Shown here piece by piece: positions 51,974-60,134 of a DNA stretch of 64,000 nt. Below the pieces are notes generated by a model, which made no database searches, was not told the DNA's origin, and saw nothing but the letters and a program-made list of their open reading frames with translations. Made by a program: the position numbers and the translations under genes. Positions within the stretch are counted from its first letter, which is position 1. The number at the start of each line of letters is the position of its first letter. Location: assembly GCA_027587225.1 (NCBI GenBank), contig JAPDDQ010000001.1:124001-188000 (forward strand), written 5' to 3'. Source of the DNA: Solirubrobacter taibaiensis. GTDB lineage: Bacteria > Actinomycetota > Thermoleophilia > Solirubrobacterales > Solirubrobacteraceae.

Positions 51974-52428
51974 GGCTCGTCCTCGAGAAGCCGCTTCATC
52001 TCGCGCTGGCGATGCGCGAACACCGATGCCAGCCGACGTTTGATCAGACGATCGACGCGCGGCCCGAAATATGATTCGAACTCGACGCGATCGCTGTACT
52101 TCGTACCGGAGCCCTCGGGCTCGCAGGTGTGCGTATGACGGAAGTACCGAAACGGTCCCCGGCGCTGAAAGTCGACGTAGTGATGCCCGTACTCGTAGTC
52201 GACGATCTCCACCCGCCACCGCATCGGTATGACGTTGGAGATCCAGTGGCGGAAGACATACGTCCCGCCAGGCTTTACGACGGTGTCGCGCGTCGCGCGC
52301 GTGGGAGTGATTCGTTCGGGAGAGATCTTCGCGAAGTTCTCACCCTGGCGGCAGAACTCGAACACTGCGTCAGGTGAACGGTCTATGAAGACGACGCGGT
52401 CGTACTCGGCCCGGTCGCGATCGGACAT
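51970..52428 (-). CDS. SRPBCC (START/Bet v1-like) family protein
   Basis: The 152-residue protein has the helix-grip pattern, opening with DRVVFIDRSPDAVFEFCRQGENFAKISP and containing a GTYVFRHWI strand and a DRVEFESYFG segment before a long C-terminal helix. The superfamily binds hydrophobic ligands and includes polyketide cyclases and lipid-transfer proteins. It is the first gene of the large minus-strand operon, about 95 bases downstream of a -10 element. ATG 52428 has AGAGG at good spacing; GTG 52434 is too close to that site. A chaperone or cyclase role is inferred. Confidence 0.82.
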   Translation of the reverse strand: MSDRDRAEYDRVVFIDRSPDAVFEFCRQGENFAKISPERITPTRATRDTVVKPGGTYVFRHWISNVIPMRWRVEIVDYEYGHHYVDFQRRGPFRYFRHTHTCEPEGSGTKYSDRVEFESYFGPRVDRLIKRRLASVFAHRQREMKRLLEDEP

Positions 52429-52514
52429 AACCACGCCTCTTCCTCAAGAAATCCGCTTCAGAGCACGCCGTAGTGGGGTCTCCGGAACACCAGAAATCTG
52501 ACCCTCATCGTTCG

Positions 52515-52537
52515 AGGTCTCATGACCTTAGTGACCT
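52515..52537. promoter_or_regulatory. Triple half-site AGGTCT / TGACCT / TGACCT, candidate operator
   Basis: Three related half-sites lie at 52515-52520, 52523-52528 and 52532-52537, one inverted relative to the other two. They cover the -10 region of the minus-strand promoter, so a bound regulator would block the polyketide operon. The regulator is not identified, and no regulator gene is in the cluster. Confidence 0.45.
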
Positions 52538-52554
52538 ACACTTTCGCTTGTCAA
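52525..52554 (-). promoter_or_regulatory. Promoter of the minus-strand polyketide operon
   Basis: On the minus strand TTGACA (52554-52549) and TAAGGT (52530-52525) are 18 bases apart, a good housekeeping-type promoter reading towards the SRPBCC gene. Its -35 element overlaps that of the divergent plus-strand promoter. Confidence 0.55.
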
Positions 52555-52576
52555 GGTCGTGATGGGCGGGTAGTCT
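52548..52576 (+). promoter_or_regulatory. Promoter of the plus-strand three-gene operon
   Basis: TTGTCA (52548-52553) and TAGTCT (52571-52576) are 17 bases apart and read towards the coiled-coil gene at 52614. The -35 shares five bases with the -35 of the opposite promoter, so RNA polymerase probably cannot occupy both at once. Confidence 0.5.
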
Positions 52577-52613
52577 CGCGCCGGAGGCCCTCCCGCATAC
52601 AAGGGGACGTGAC

Positions 52614-53372
52614 ATGCCGCAACCGTCCAAGACGCCCAGCGCGGACACAGTGAGTGACGACGAGATGCAGCGTCTCGTTGAGCGAGTCGAGCAGCTCGAG
52701 GCCGAGCGCGATGCTGCGGCGGTACGGCGCCAAAAGCGGCGATCCGACGACGATCAGTCGACCGCTCGCGCCGAACTGGAGGACGAGCTCGCCGAGCTCG
52801 AGAAGGCGGCGCGCGAGCAACGCAGCGCGCGCGCTGATCTGCTCGAGGAACTCGCCGACGAGCTCGACGTCGAGGACCCCGACCTGGATCGCATCGCGGA
52901 CATCCGCGCAAGGCTGCGCCGCGCCGAGCGTCGCGACCGCGAACTGGTGGGCCGCCACCGGGAGGCCGAGAAGGATCTCGAAGACGAGATGCGTCGAGTG
53001 CTCCAGCGTTCCGGCATGCGCGTCCGGGCGCGCAACGACGAGTACGACCGAGGCTATCCGCGCGAGCGCTTCGCGACTTCCCCGCTCGGGTCGGCGCCGA
53101 TCAGCACCGTGGTAAACGAGAGCGGTCGGCTGCAGAACGCATTGCTGGTCGGGCACATCGGGATGTTCGAGGCCACGGCCAATGCCGTCAGCGCGCTCGT
53201 CGGCGACATCGCCGATCGCACGCGTTCGCGAGCGGGTGGTCCGATGCAAGCGTCGATGGCCCTGCCGGCCGACGTGGCCGCGGGGCTGTACACCGGTGTA
53301 GATGAGCTGATCAAAACGCCCGCTCGAGCGATCGACGCGTTCTACGGTACCTACGACGCAGCGCGGCGGTAG
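52614..53372 (+). CDS. Coiled-coil protein of unknown function
   Basis: The 252-residue protein is dominated by a highly charged coiled coil, about residues 18-135, rich in Glu, Arg, Asp and Ala. A less charged C-terminal part (about 150-245) contains helix-forming segments such as GMFEATANAVSALVGDI and VDELIKTPARAIDAFY. No signal peptide or membrane helix is present. It could be a scaffold or membrane-surface protein. It heads the operon that continues with a UbiB-type kinase 21 bases downstream. No family is recognised. Confidence 0.72.
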   Translation: MPQPSKTPSADTVSDDEMQRLVERVEQLEAERDAAAVRRQKRRSDDDQSTARAELEDELAELEKAAREQRSARADLLEELADELDVEDPDLDRIADIRARLRRAERRDRELVGRHREAEKDLEDEMRRVLQRSGMRVRARNDEYDRGYPRERFATSPLGSAPISTVVNESGRLQNALLVGHIGMFEATANAVSALVGDIADRTRSRAGGPMQASMALPADVAAGLYTGVDELIKTPARAIDAFYGTYDAARR

Positions 53373-53393
53373 GCACGCCGTCTTGACCTGCGC

Positions 53394-54971
53394 ATGCCAG
53401 CGGCGGGTCCCGACGAGCAGGCCCACGGCCGCGAGGGGGAGGGGCAATTCCTCTCTCCCTCACGGCTGCGCCAGCTGCTCCTGCGCCGAGGACCGATCGG
53501 CGTCAAGGTCGGGCAGTTCCTCGCGCTGCGGCCTGACCTGATCCCAGATCGCTACGCGTCGGAGCTGCTGCGCCTCGTCGACCAGGTGCCGCCGTTCGCC
53601 TGGGGGACCGCGCGCCGGATCATCACCACCGATCTCGGCGAGGTCGAGGCCCTGAGCTGGATCAACCCGATGCCGCTCGCCGCGGGTTCCCTCGCGCAAG
53701 TCCACGAAGGGCGCGGACGTGACGGCCGCAGTGTGGCGATCAAGGTCCTGCGCCCGGACGCGCGCGAGCAGATCGAACGCGGCCTGCCCGCGGTGCGCCG
53801 GCTCGCTCGTGCGCTGCAGTTGGCGGGAGTGCTGCACGGGCTTTCGGCGGGCCGCCTCGTCGACGAGTTCGCGCGCTGGCTCGAGGAGGAGCTGGACTTC
53901 GAGGTCGAGTTGCGCAATGCCGAGCGGCTGTTCGCGCTCAATCCGCCTGACGGCAGTGTCGTGGTGCCGTCGCCACGGCCTGAGCTGTCGGGCCAAGCCG
54001 TGGTGACCACCGAACTGCTCGTAGGCGTGCCGTTCACCGACCTGCTGCGCTGGGTGCGAGCGGGAGAGCCGGAGCGGATAGCTGATGCCGGACTCGACGC
54101 CGTGCAGCTCGCCGAGCGGCTGCTCGGAGGTCTGCTGAGGCAGATCTTCGTCGACCGCGTGTTCCATGCAGACCCGCACCCCGGCAACCTGTTGGCGCTG
54201 GACGGCAACCGCGTGGGCATGGTGGACTTCGGGCTCGTCGATGAGCTCGACGCGGGTACGCACCGTGCGCTCACGGAGTACGTCAGCTCGGTCTACGTCC
54301 TTGACGCCGAACGCATGGCGCGGGGTGCGCTCGACCTGCTGGTGCCCGGCCGCCACGCTGACCCGGACGGCTTCGATCGTGACTTCGTGGCCGCGGTGCG
54401 CTCGTGGATCGAGACGCGCGGCGAGGAGCGGGCGCGCGGTCGCACGCCGGTCGCTCGGTTGCTGGTCGCCGCGCTCGCCGCCGCGCGCGCGAACGGGTAC
54501 TCGGTCCCGCCGCGCCTCGTGTCGATCTACCGCGCGTTGCTCATCGGGGAGAGCGTGGCCGCGGAGCTGGCGCCGAGCACGAGCCTGGATTCGATCGGGC
54601 GGGCGTTCTTCGCCGAACTGCGGGTGCGTGACGCGCTCGATGGCCTCGATCCCGAGCAGACGATGTCCCGGGCGCTGCAGACCTTGACCCTCGCGCGTGA
54701 CGCTCCGCTGACGCTGGGCCGCCTGTTCGAAGACCTGGCCGAGGATCGGTTCGTGCTGTCGGTGCGCACGTCCGCCTCCCGAGAGGACCGCCGGCACGCT
54801 GACCAGCGCTCGCGCTTGATCGGCGGCTGCATCCTCGTCGGCGCGCTCGCCGTACTCGTCGCCGGGGCTCCGTCCGGGCTGCTCGGCGGCGAAGTTGCGT
54901 CGAGCGTGTTCAGCGTTGCGCTGCTGGTGCTCGTGGGGTATGTCGTGCTCATCTGGCGGAGCCTCCGATGA
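53394..54971 (+). CDS. UbiB/ABC1-type atypical kinase (second copy)
   Basis: The 525-residue protein has the UbiB hallmarks: the K-x-G-Q motif in GVKVGQFLALRPDL, the nucleotide loop AAGSLAQVH, the Lys in VAIKVLRPD, and catalytic HADPHPGNLLAL and VDFGLVDE segments. Two C-terminal hydrophobic helices (about 475-520) anchor it in the membrane. It is clearly different from the copy at 35604-37229. Its stop overlaps the next gene's start as ATGA. It may act on the same membrane lipids as the cluster product, by unknown chemistry. Confidence 0.9.
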   Translation: MPAAGPDEQAHGREGEGQFLSPSRLRQLLLRRGPIGVKVGQFLALRPDLIPDRYASELLRLVDQVPPFAWGTARRIITTDLGEVEALSWINPMPLAAGSLAQVHEGRGRDGRSVAIKVLRPDAREQIERGLPAVRRLARALQLAGVLHGLSAGRLVDEFARWLEEELDFEVELRNAERLFALNPPDGSVVVPSPRPELSGQAVVTTELLVGVPFTDLLRWVRAGEPERIADAGLDAVQLAERLLGGLLRQIFVDRVFHADPHPGNLLALDGNRVGMVDFGLVDELDAGTHRALTEYVSSVYVLDAERMARGALDLLVPGRHADPDGFDRDFVAAVRSWIETRGEERARGRTPVARLLVAALAAARANGYSVPPRLVSIYRALLIGESVAAELAPSTSLDSIGRAFFAELRVRDALDGLDPEQTMSRALQTLTLARDAPLTLGRLFEDLAEDRFVLSVRTSASREDRRHADQRSRLIGGCILVGALAVLVAGAPSGLLGGEVASSVFSVALLVLVGYVVLIWRSLR

Positions 54972-56335
54972 TCCCCCTCGCCGGTGTCGGCCAGATCGAG
55001 TACGCGCTCCACACGATCGTGCTCACGCTGCTGCGCGGATTCTCCGATCCCACCGCGGCGGATCCTGCGGTCGATGCGCGCGTCCGCGCGTCGATTCGCC
55101 GACTCAAGCGCGCGTATGCGCAAGTGGTTGAAGAGCACAGCCTCGAGGATCTGGGTGACGAGCTGCGAACGTGGGCGCCCACGCTCGAGCAGACCAGTGA
55201 GGCGGTTCAGATCTGGACCGACGTCATCGACTCACTGATGCAGGACGCCGAGCGCGAGTACGGGCCCAACGCGGCCGGCGACCTCAAGAAGCGGCGGGTC
55301 AAGGGAGCGATGCTCCGGTGGCTGCGCCGAGCGAAGGTGCATCTGCCGGTAGTCCCAAACGCCCTTGAGCCGCTCGCCTTCGAGCGCATCGTCGACTGGA
55401 CGATCGAGCTCGTGTATCCGCTCGCCTCTGGCAACGACCTGTGGACCTCGGGTCGAGCGCCCGCGCGCGCTGGCTTCCTGCGCCGCGCACGTGCGTTCAT
55501 CGAGCGCGTCTTTTTGCGGGGCCACCTACTCGAGGCGATCGCCACGCGGTGGATCTGGCGCGGCGTGCTCGCCGGCTATCCGCTTCCCGGCACGCTCGAA
55601 GCGCGGGTCGAGGCCGCGGTCCGTCGCACGGCCTCCGTCGACGACATCATCCTCGCGCAGTTGCGACAGGGGGCCGCCTGGGTGGGCGAGCACCAGAGGG
55701 ACGTCGCCGCGCTGGTCAACCTCGTCTCGGTGGCGGCCCATGAGGCGGAAGGCTTTCTCGAGGCGACGGGTGCAGAGAAGAAGGTCTACGCGCGCGAGAT
55801 CGTGCTCGCGGTGCTCGACGACGCTCGCCTGATCCCAGCGGGCGCCGGCGTGGCGCGCAGCCTGGTGGTCGCCCTCGTCGACGTTGGCCTCGACGTGACG
55901 GTCAACCTGTTCAACAAGCACGGTCACTTCGAGCACCGCGCCTGGCCCGCGGGAGCGCAGCGCCGCCCGGCCGCTCCCACCCGGCCTGACTCGTTCGTCG
56001 CCCCCGTCGCGCTCGGGTTCACGCCGCCGGGGATCGGCTCCGCACCGACCATGGTGACCGACCTGCTCGCGCCGTTGGTGCAGTCGCACTACGCGCTCTC
56101 ACAGCTTGGCTGGACGCTGTTCAAGCAGCACGCCATCACGGTCTCCCAGGGCCTGATGCCCCCGCCGGGTGGACCGTCCGTGGCGGCGGGCCGGCGGTAC
56201 GGACGGGAGCCTGGCGTGCGCCGACTAGAACGTGAACCGTCTCTGCAGGACCCGAGGCTCGGCGCCGGCCACCGCCAGCGCGGCGACGTACCCGGCTCCG
56301 ACCGTCAGATCGGTCAGCGTGTAGTCCCCTGGTGA
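54968..56335 (+). CDS. Uncharacterised 455-residue protein coupled to the UbiB-type kinase
   Basis: No family is recognised. The N-terminal part has helical, moderately hydrophobic segments (HTIVLTLLRGFSDPT). The middle contains RAFIERVFLRGHLLEAIATRW and RSLVVALVDVGLDVTVNLF, which may associate with the membrane. The Pro-rich C-terminus after about residue 415 loses its fold-like character and runs 111 bases antisense through the end of the PPTase gene. The last 35 codons may result from a frameshift that removed an earlier stop near 56225. ATGA coupling to the kinase makes a shared function likely. Confidence 0.65.
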   Translation: MIPLAGVGQIEYALHTIVLTLLRGFSDPTAADPAVDARVRASIRRLKRAYAQVVEEHSLEDLGDELRTWAPTLEQTSEAVQIWTDVIDSLMQDAEREYGPNAAGDLKKRRVKGAMLRWLRRAKVHLPVVPNALEPLAFERIVDWTIELVYPLASGNDLWTSGRAPARAGFLRRARAFIERVFLRGHLLEAIATRWIWRGVLAGYPLPGTLEARVEAAVRRTASVDDIILAQLRQGAAWVGEHQRDVAALVNLVSVAAHEAEGFLEATGAEKKVYAREIVLAVLDDARLIPAGAGVARSLVVALVDVGLDVTVNLFNKHGHFEHRAWPAGAQRRPAAPTRPDSFVAPVALGFTPPGIGSAPTMVTDLLAPLVQSHYALSQLGWTLFKQHAITVSQGLMPPPGGPSVAAGRRYGREPGVRRLEREPSLQDPRLGAGHRQRGDVPGSDRQIGQRVVPW

Positions 56336-56827
56336 AGTGGTGTCCAATCGCTCCGGTGCCGGACCCAGGCCGATCCCCATCGCTTTTCCGAGCGCCTCTT
56401 TGCGGCACCAGATGCGCACGCGTTCGGATTCCGGCAGCCGCTGCTCGGCAGCACTCAACACCCGCGCGATCGTCGACCGGTCGCGATCCGCGTGCTCGAC
56501 GTCTACGCCGACTTCGCGGTCGTCTACCACCGCGATGAGCGCCAGCGAGCCGGCGTGAGACAGGCTGAAGTAGGGTCCGTCGCGGCCGACGAGCCTGGGC
56601 TTGCCGTGGCGCCCGGGTTCGAGCCGGACGGCCGTCGGTGTCTCGTTGAGCCGGCGCCCCAGCACGGCACGCAGCGCCACGTGTGAGGCGGTCCAGCGCC
56701 GCGCCTGGTCTCGCCGTGCGAAGCGGGCGACGCGCATGCGTTCATCCGGCGAGAGCATGACCTCGTCGACGCGGGCCGGGAGCTCGTCCAACGCGACCTC
56801 CCAGAGGCTGACTGCCACCCGAATCAT
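56225..56827 (-). CDS. Sfp-type 4'-phosphopantetheinyl transferase
   Basis: The 200-residue enzyme has the PPTase motifs FSLSHAG near residue 87, GVDVE with Asp109 and Glu111, and W-C-R-K-E-A-L-G-K with the catalytic Lys near residue 148. It attaches the phosphopantetheine arm to carrier proteins, here presumably the free ACP and the two PKS ACPs. ATG 56827 overlaps the amine oxidase stop as ATGA, and the fold begins right there. Its 3' end overlaps the convergent unknown gene by 111 bases. Confidence 0.93.
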   Translation of the reverse strand: MIRVAVSLWEVALDELPARVDEVMLSPDERMRVARFARRDQARRWTASHVALRAVLGRRLNETPTAVRLEPGRHGKPRLVGRDGPYFSLSHAGSLALIAVVDDREVGVDVEHADRDRSTIARVLSAAEQRLPESERVRIWCRKEALGKAMGIGLGPAPERLDTTSPGDYTLTDLTVGAGYVAALAVAGAEPRVLQRRFTF

Positions 56828-58101
56828 CGCTGCAGCGCCGACAGCACGCGCGCGGCGGCCGCTTGGCCGCTCTCGACCGCACCTTCCATGTTGTTCGGCC
56901 AACTGCTGCGCTCGACGCCGGCGAACTCGACCAGCCCGTGCGAGGCCGACAGGGTGGCCCCATGACGCGTCAGCTGCCCGGGCCGAAACCCGATGTCGCA
57001 CCCACCGGCAGCCGGCTGCCCGCTCCACCGGAATACGGCCGAACCGCGGAGTTGCTCCGGCCTCAGGCCGAAGGCCGAGGCCAACTCGGTCACGAGCGCG
57101 GCGTCGTCAGGCGCCTCGACCGTTGGCGGCACGTACCCCGTCACGCGCTGGCCGAGCAGCCAGGCACCTTTCACGAGCGGCCCGCCGAGCGCGATCCGGT
57201 GCGATGGGCGATGACCGTCGGGCAGCGTGCCGAAGACCTTGATCCCCGGCCCGCTGCGGAGCTCGTCAAGACGCGCGAGCGCGGCTGGCAGTGGCGGATC
57301 GTACGTCGGTTGAAGCGACCCGTGCCAGGGCGCCGCGATGATCGCCCGGCGGGCGGTGTAGGTGCGGTCGTCGGCGGCCGTCAGCGCGACGACCCCGTCC
57401 TGCGCGATGTGCGTCACCGGCGACTCCACGACCACGGCGCGGTCGAGCCGCTCGGCGATCGCGTTGGCGACCGCCTGCGTGCCTTCGACGATGTGCGCGT
57501 CGAACGAGCCTCGAAATGCGCGCACCGGCCCCCCGGCACGCCGGATCCACCACAGCAGGTGCAGCAGGGAGAGCTGGTCGGTGGGGGTGCCTGAGAGCAT
57601 CTCCATCATCGCGCCGACGTAGTGACGTGTGCGCTCGCTGACGTCGACCGCGTCGAAGAGATCGCCCACTGTGCGGAGGTCGTGAGCCGCCCCTGGCCCG
57701 GTCCACGGGGCGGACGGGTCGATCGTGCGGGCCAGCCGCCCGGCCCGGCCCAGCGCACGGACCATGTCGACGCGCATCCCCGGGGGGAAGGCGCGCGAGA
57801 CGCGGTCGCCGGCACTCTCGCGCCACAGCACCGGGCGACCCAGTTGGCGGACCGGCTCGATCCGGAGGCCCAGCGAGCGTGCCAGTCGCCGCAGGCGCAC
57901 GTGCCGCGGACCGAGCCACTCGGCCCCACACTCGATGAGCTGACCGTCGAGCGAACGCGTGAGGGTCCGGCCACCGACGCGGTCTGCCGCCTCGAGCACC
58001 ACCACCTCGACGCCCGCACGTTGCAGATGGATCGCCGCGCTCAGACCGGCGAGCCCGGCGCCAACCACCGCCACGGAGAACTGGGCAGCGGCGTCGCTCA
58101 T
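56824..58101 (-). CDS. FAD-dependent amine oxidase-family protein
   Basis: The 425-residue flavoprotein begins with the GxGxxG dinucleotide motif (VVGAGLAGLSAA), then EAADRVGGRTLTRS, the amine oxidase/phytoene-desaturase signature. It ends with a second FAD contact segment near VEFAGVERSSWPNNMEGAVESG. Members oxidise amines or desaturate lipids and polyenes. Acting on the predicted lipid amine, or on a C-C bond of the chain, are both possible. ATG 58101 overlaps the trans-enoyl-reductase stop as ATGA and is the natural start of the Rossmann fold. Confidence 0.88.
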   Translation of the reverse strand: MSDAAAQFSVAVVGAGLAGLSAAIHLQRAGVEVVVLEAADRVGGRTLTRSLDGQLIECGAEWLGPRHVRLRRLARSLGLRIEPVRQLGRPVLWRESAGDRVSRAFPPGMRVDMVRALGRAGRLARTIDPSAPWTGPGAAHDLRTVGDLFDAVDVSERTRHYVGAMMEMLSGTPTDQLSLLHLLWWIRRAGGPVRAFRGSFDAHIVEGTQAVANAIAERLDRAVVVESPVTHIAQDGVVALTAADDRTYTARRAIIAAPWHGSLQPTYDPPLPAALARLDELRSGPGIKVFGTLPDGHRPSHRIALGGPLVKGAWLLGQRVTGYVPPTVEAPDDAALVTELASAFGLRPEQLRGSAVFRWSGQPAAGGCDIGFRPGQLTRHGATLSASHGLVEFAGVERSSWPNNMEGAVESGQAAAARVLSALQR

Positions 58102-59150
58102 ACCCGATCGCACACGACACGCTCGAGCGACAGGGCGAAATCGGCCCCGAACGCCTGCGACGGGGTGTGAGCGCCGGGCGAGACGGTGCCGGCGAGTACA
58201 CCCTCCAGACACGCGAGCGCCGCATGGGCCGTGGTCGCGTAGCGCCCCGGCGTCGTCATGCGGCGCGCGACCGCGCGGCCCGAGGGGGCCGTCGCGCGCG
58301 CCCACAGCGTCGCGGACTCGTTGGGTGCCTCGACCCCGAGGTTGGCCCCCGCAAGCCGACCCGCGAGCTGGGGAACTCGGTGCTCGACGTCCACCACACG
58401 CAGCAGGCCGCGCAGCAGCACCGAGGCGGCCGCGATCACCAGCGGGCGATCCGCCTCGAGGAAGGTCGTCACGTCAGGAATGCCGGTCGAGCGATACGCG
58501 GTCGCGACGTCGCCCCAGGGGATGACGAGCAAGGTGCGCGAGCGCCCGTTGAGCCCCGGGAGACGGACGGGCCGTCCGAGCGGTGCGCGTACGACACGTC
58601 CCCCGCGGCACGCGCGCCCGCCCAGGCGCAGCGTCTTCACGAGCGAGCGCAGCGTCCCTGGACTGATCGTCCCGCCGGACCACCCGACGACTAGCTCCAG
58701 CCGGGACGCATCCGGAAGGTCGCGCTTGAGCAGGGCGACGAGGCAGTCGGACGGAACGACGTCGAACCCCGCGCCGGGCAGGGCGACGATCCCGGCCGAA
58801 CGGCACTCCGCGTCGCGGTCCAGAACGTGCTCGAGCACATCGATCTCGCCGGTGACATCGATGTAGTGAGCGCGTTCGTGCAGGCACGCGTCGAGCATCG
58901 GCCTGGCGGTGTCGGCGAATGGGCCTGCGCAATGGATGACTGCGCGCACTCCGTCCAGACGCGGGGAGTCGAGACCGAAGACCCGGGTCTCCAGCCCCCC
59001 GAGGCTGTCCGCCAGGTCGTTGACCGCACTGGCGTCGCGCCCGGCGAGCACCGGCTGCAGCCCACGCCGGACGGCCTCGCGCGCCAGCAGACCGCCGGTC
59101 TGGCCGTTGGACCCGTAGATCAGCCAGGAGGGTTGATCGACCGCGGACAC
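58098..59150 (-). CDS. Trans-acting enoyl reductase / saccharopine dehydrogenase-like protein
   Basis: The 350-residue protein has an N-terminal NADPH fold with WLIYGSNGQTGGLLAREA and the family segments AVIHCAGPFADTA, HYIDVTGE and PGAGFDVVPSDC. This is the pattern of the actinobacterial trans-acting enoyl reductase family, which supplies enoyl reduction to type I PKSs lacking that domain, as in phthiocerol synthesis. The PKS here has DH and KR but no ER, so the pairing is logical. GTG 59150 has GGAGG upstream. It heads a three-gene unit with the flavoprotein and PPTase. Confidence 0.87.
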   Translation of the reverse strand: MSAVDQPSWLIYGSNGQTGGLLAREAVRRGLQPVLAGRDASAVNDLADSLGGLETRVFGLDSPRLDGVRAVIHCAGPFADTARPMLDACLHERAHYIDVTGEIDVLEHVLDRDAECRSAGIVALPGAGFDVVPSDCLVALLKRDLPDASRLELVVGWSGGTISPGTLRSLVKTLRLGGRACRGGRVVRAPLGRPVRLPGLNGRSRTLLVIPWGDVATAYRSTGIPDVTTFLEADRPLVIAAASVLLRGLLRVVDVEHRVPQLAGRLAGANLGVEAPNESATLWARATAPSGRAVARRMTTPGRYATTAHAALACLEGVLAGTVSPGAHTPSQAFGADFALSLERVVCDRV

Positions 59151-60134
59151 TCAGTCCATCCTCCCACGGGCTGTGGTCGTCGAAGACCAAGCGGCGGACG
59201 GACGCATGAACGCCACAACGCACCTCGGTCGCCTCCGTGCCTGCCATGACGCAGTCCGTGACCAGGCGCGTCGTTCTTGGCTTCGGAGAATCTCCGGAGG
59301 TCGCGGAGTTTCGGTTTGTCAGCGCGATGACCGCGCATGCATGGGTGCCGAACCTGAGTCCCTGATCACTCGAGAAGCAGTGTCGCCGGTGCCTGAAGCA
59401 TCGCGTTGGCGTTGGCGGCCTCCAACGAATCTGCGTGACCCGACCTCCGTGCCGCTCGTGAGCAGTGCCCTGAACGCGACGCGAACCGCGGCTGGTCGTA
59501 TCCACGCTGAGTGACAAACGAGGCCTGGACCACGCCAGCCGATTGCCGCTGACCGGTTCGCCGCGGTCCCGGTCCTCCTCGGATGTGCTGCCAGAGGTTC
59601 TCGGGCCGTGCGGAGCTTGTGGGGGCTGGAGGCGAGAACGGGCGCTGGCACCCGCGAGCCCCCGAGGCTTTGCAGGTCGCGGTCGCGTTGATCCCTCGCC
59701 TCGAACGGGACATGCTTGTGCCCAGGCGACTCAGCGCCGCGTAGAGATTGGCGTGGTCGCCGATGCGGTTCGGGGTGGCGCTCTTAGGGCGACTGTCGCG
59801 CAGCACCTGTCCCATGCCGAGTAGGTGCACAGGGGTGTGGGCGGTGGCATGGCGGAGGTGTTCGCCGGCGCTGGCCGGCCACTTGTTCATCGCGGGAGGC
59901 GTTCCTACGAGCCCAGGAGTTCCGCAAGGAGATCGTCTGCCAAGCACGACCACGCATTCGGCAGCGCAGCGCGACGATTCTACGACGCCTCTGAATGATG
60001 CCGGGACGCGAATGCTGCACCGCTTCTAGGGAGCGAAATTGTGCGCCACGCGTAAGCGGGGTGCTGTTCTGGTCGTGATCCTTGGGGTCGTCTGCCGACG
60101 AACTCGGGGAGGCGGCGCGGAGGTGCGCAGCGCG
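59151..60134. other. About 1 kb without a convincing gene
   Basis: A 195-codon minus-strand frame (59366-59953) and shorter plus-strand frames exist, but none resembles a known family or has a good ribosome-binding site. The stretch lies between the polyketide cluster and decayed insertion sequences, and probably contains old mobile DNA. Confidence 0.5.

Noticed and set aside
59366..59953. 195-codon minus-strand frame right of the cluster
   Set aside because: No family resemblance, no good ribosome-binding site and an irregular composition. It may hold decayed mobile DNA, but a gene cannot be supported.
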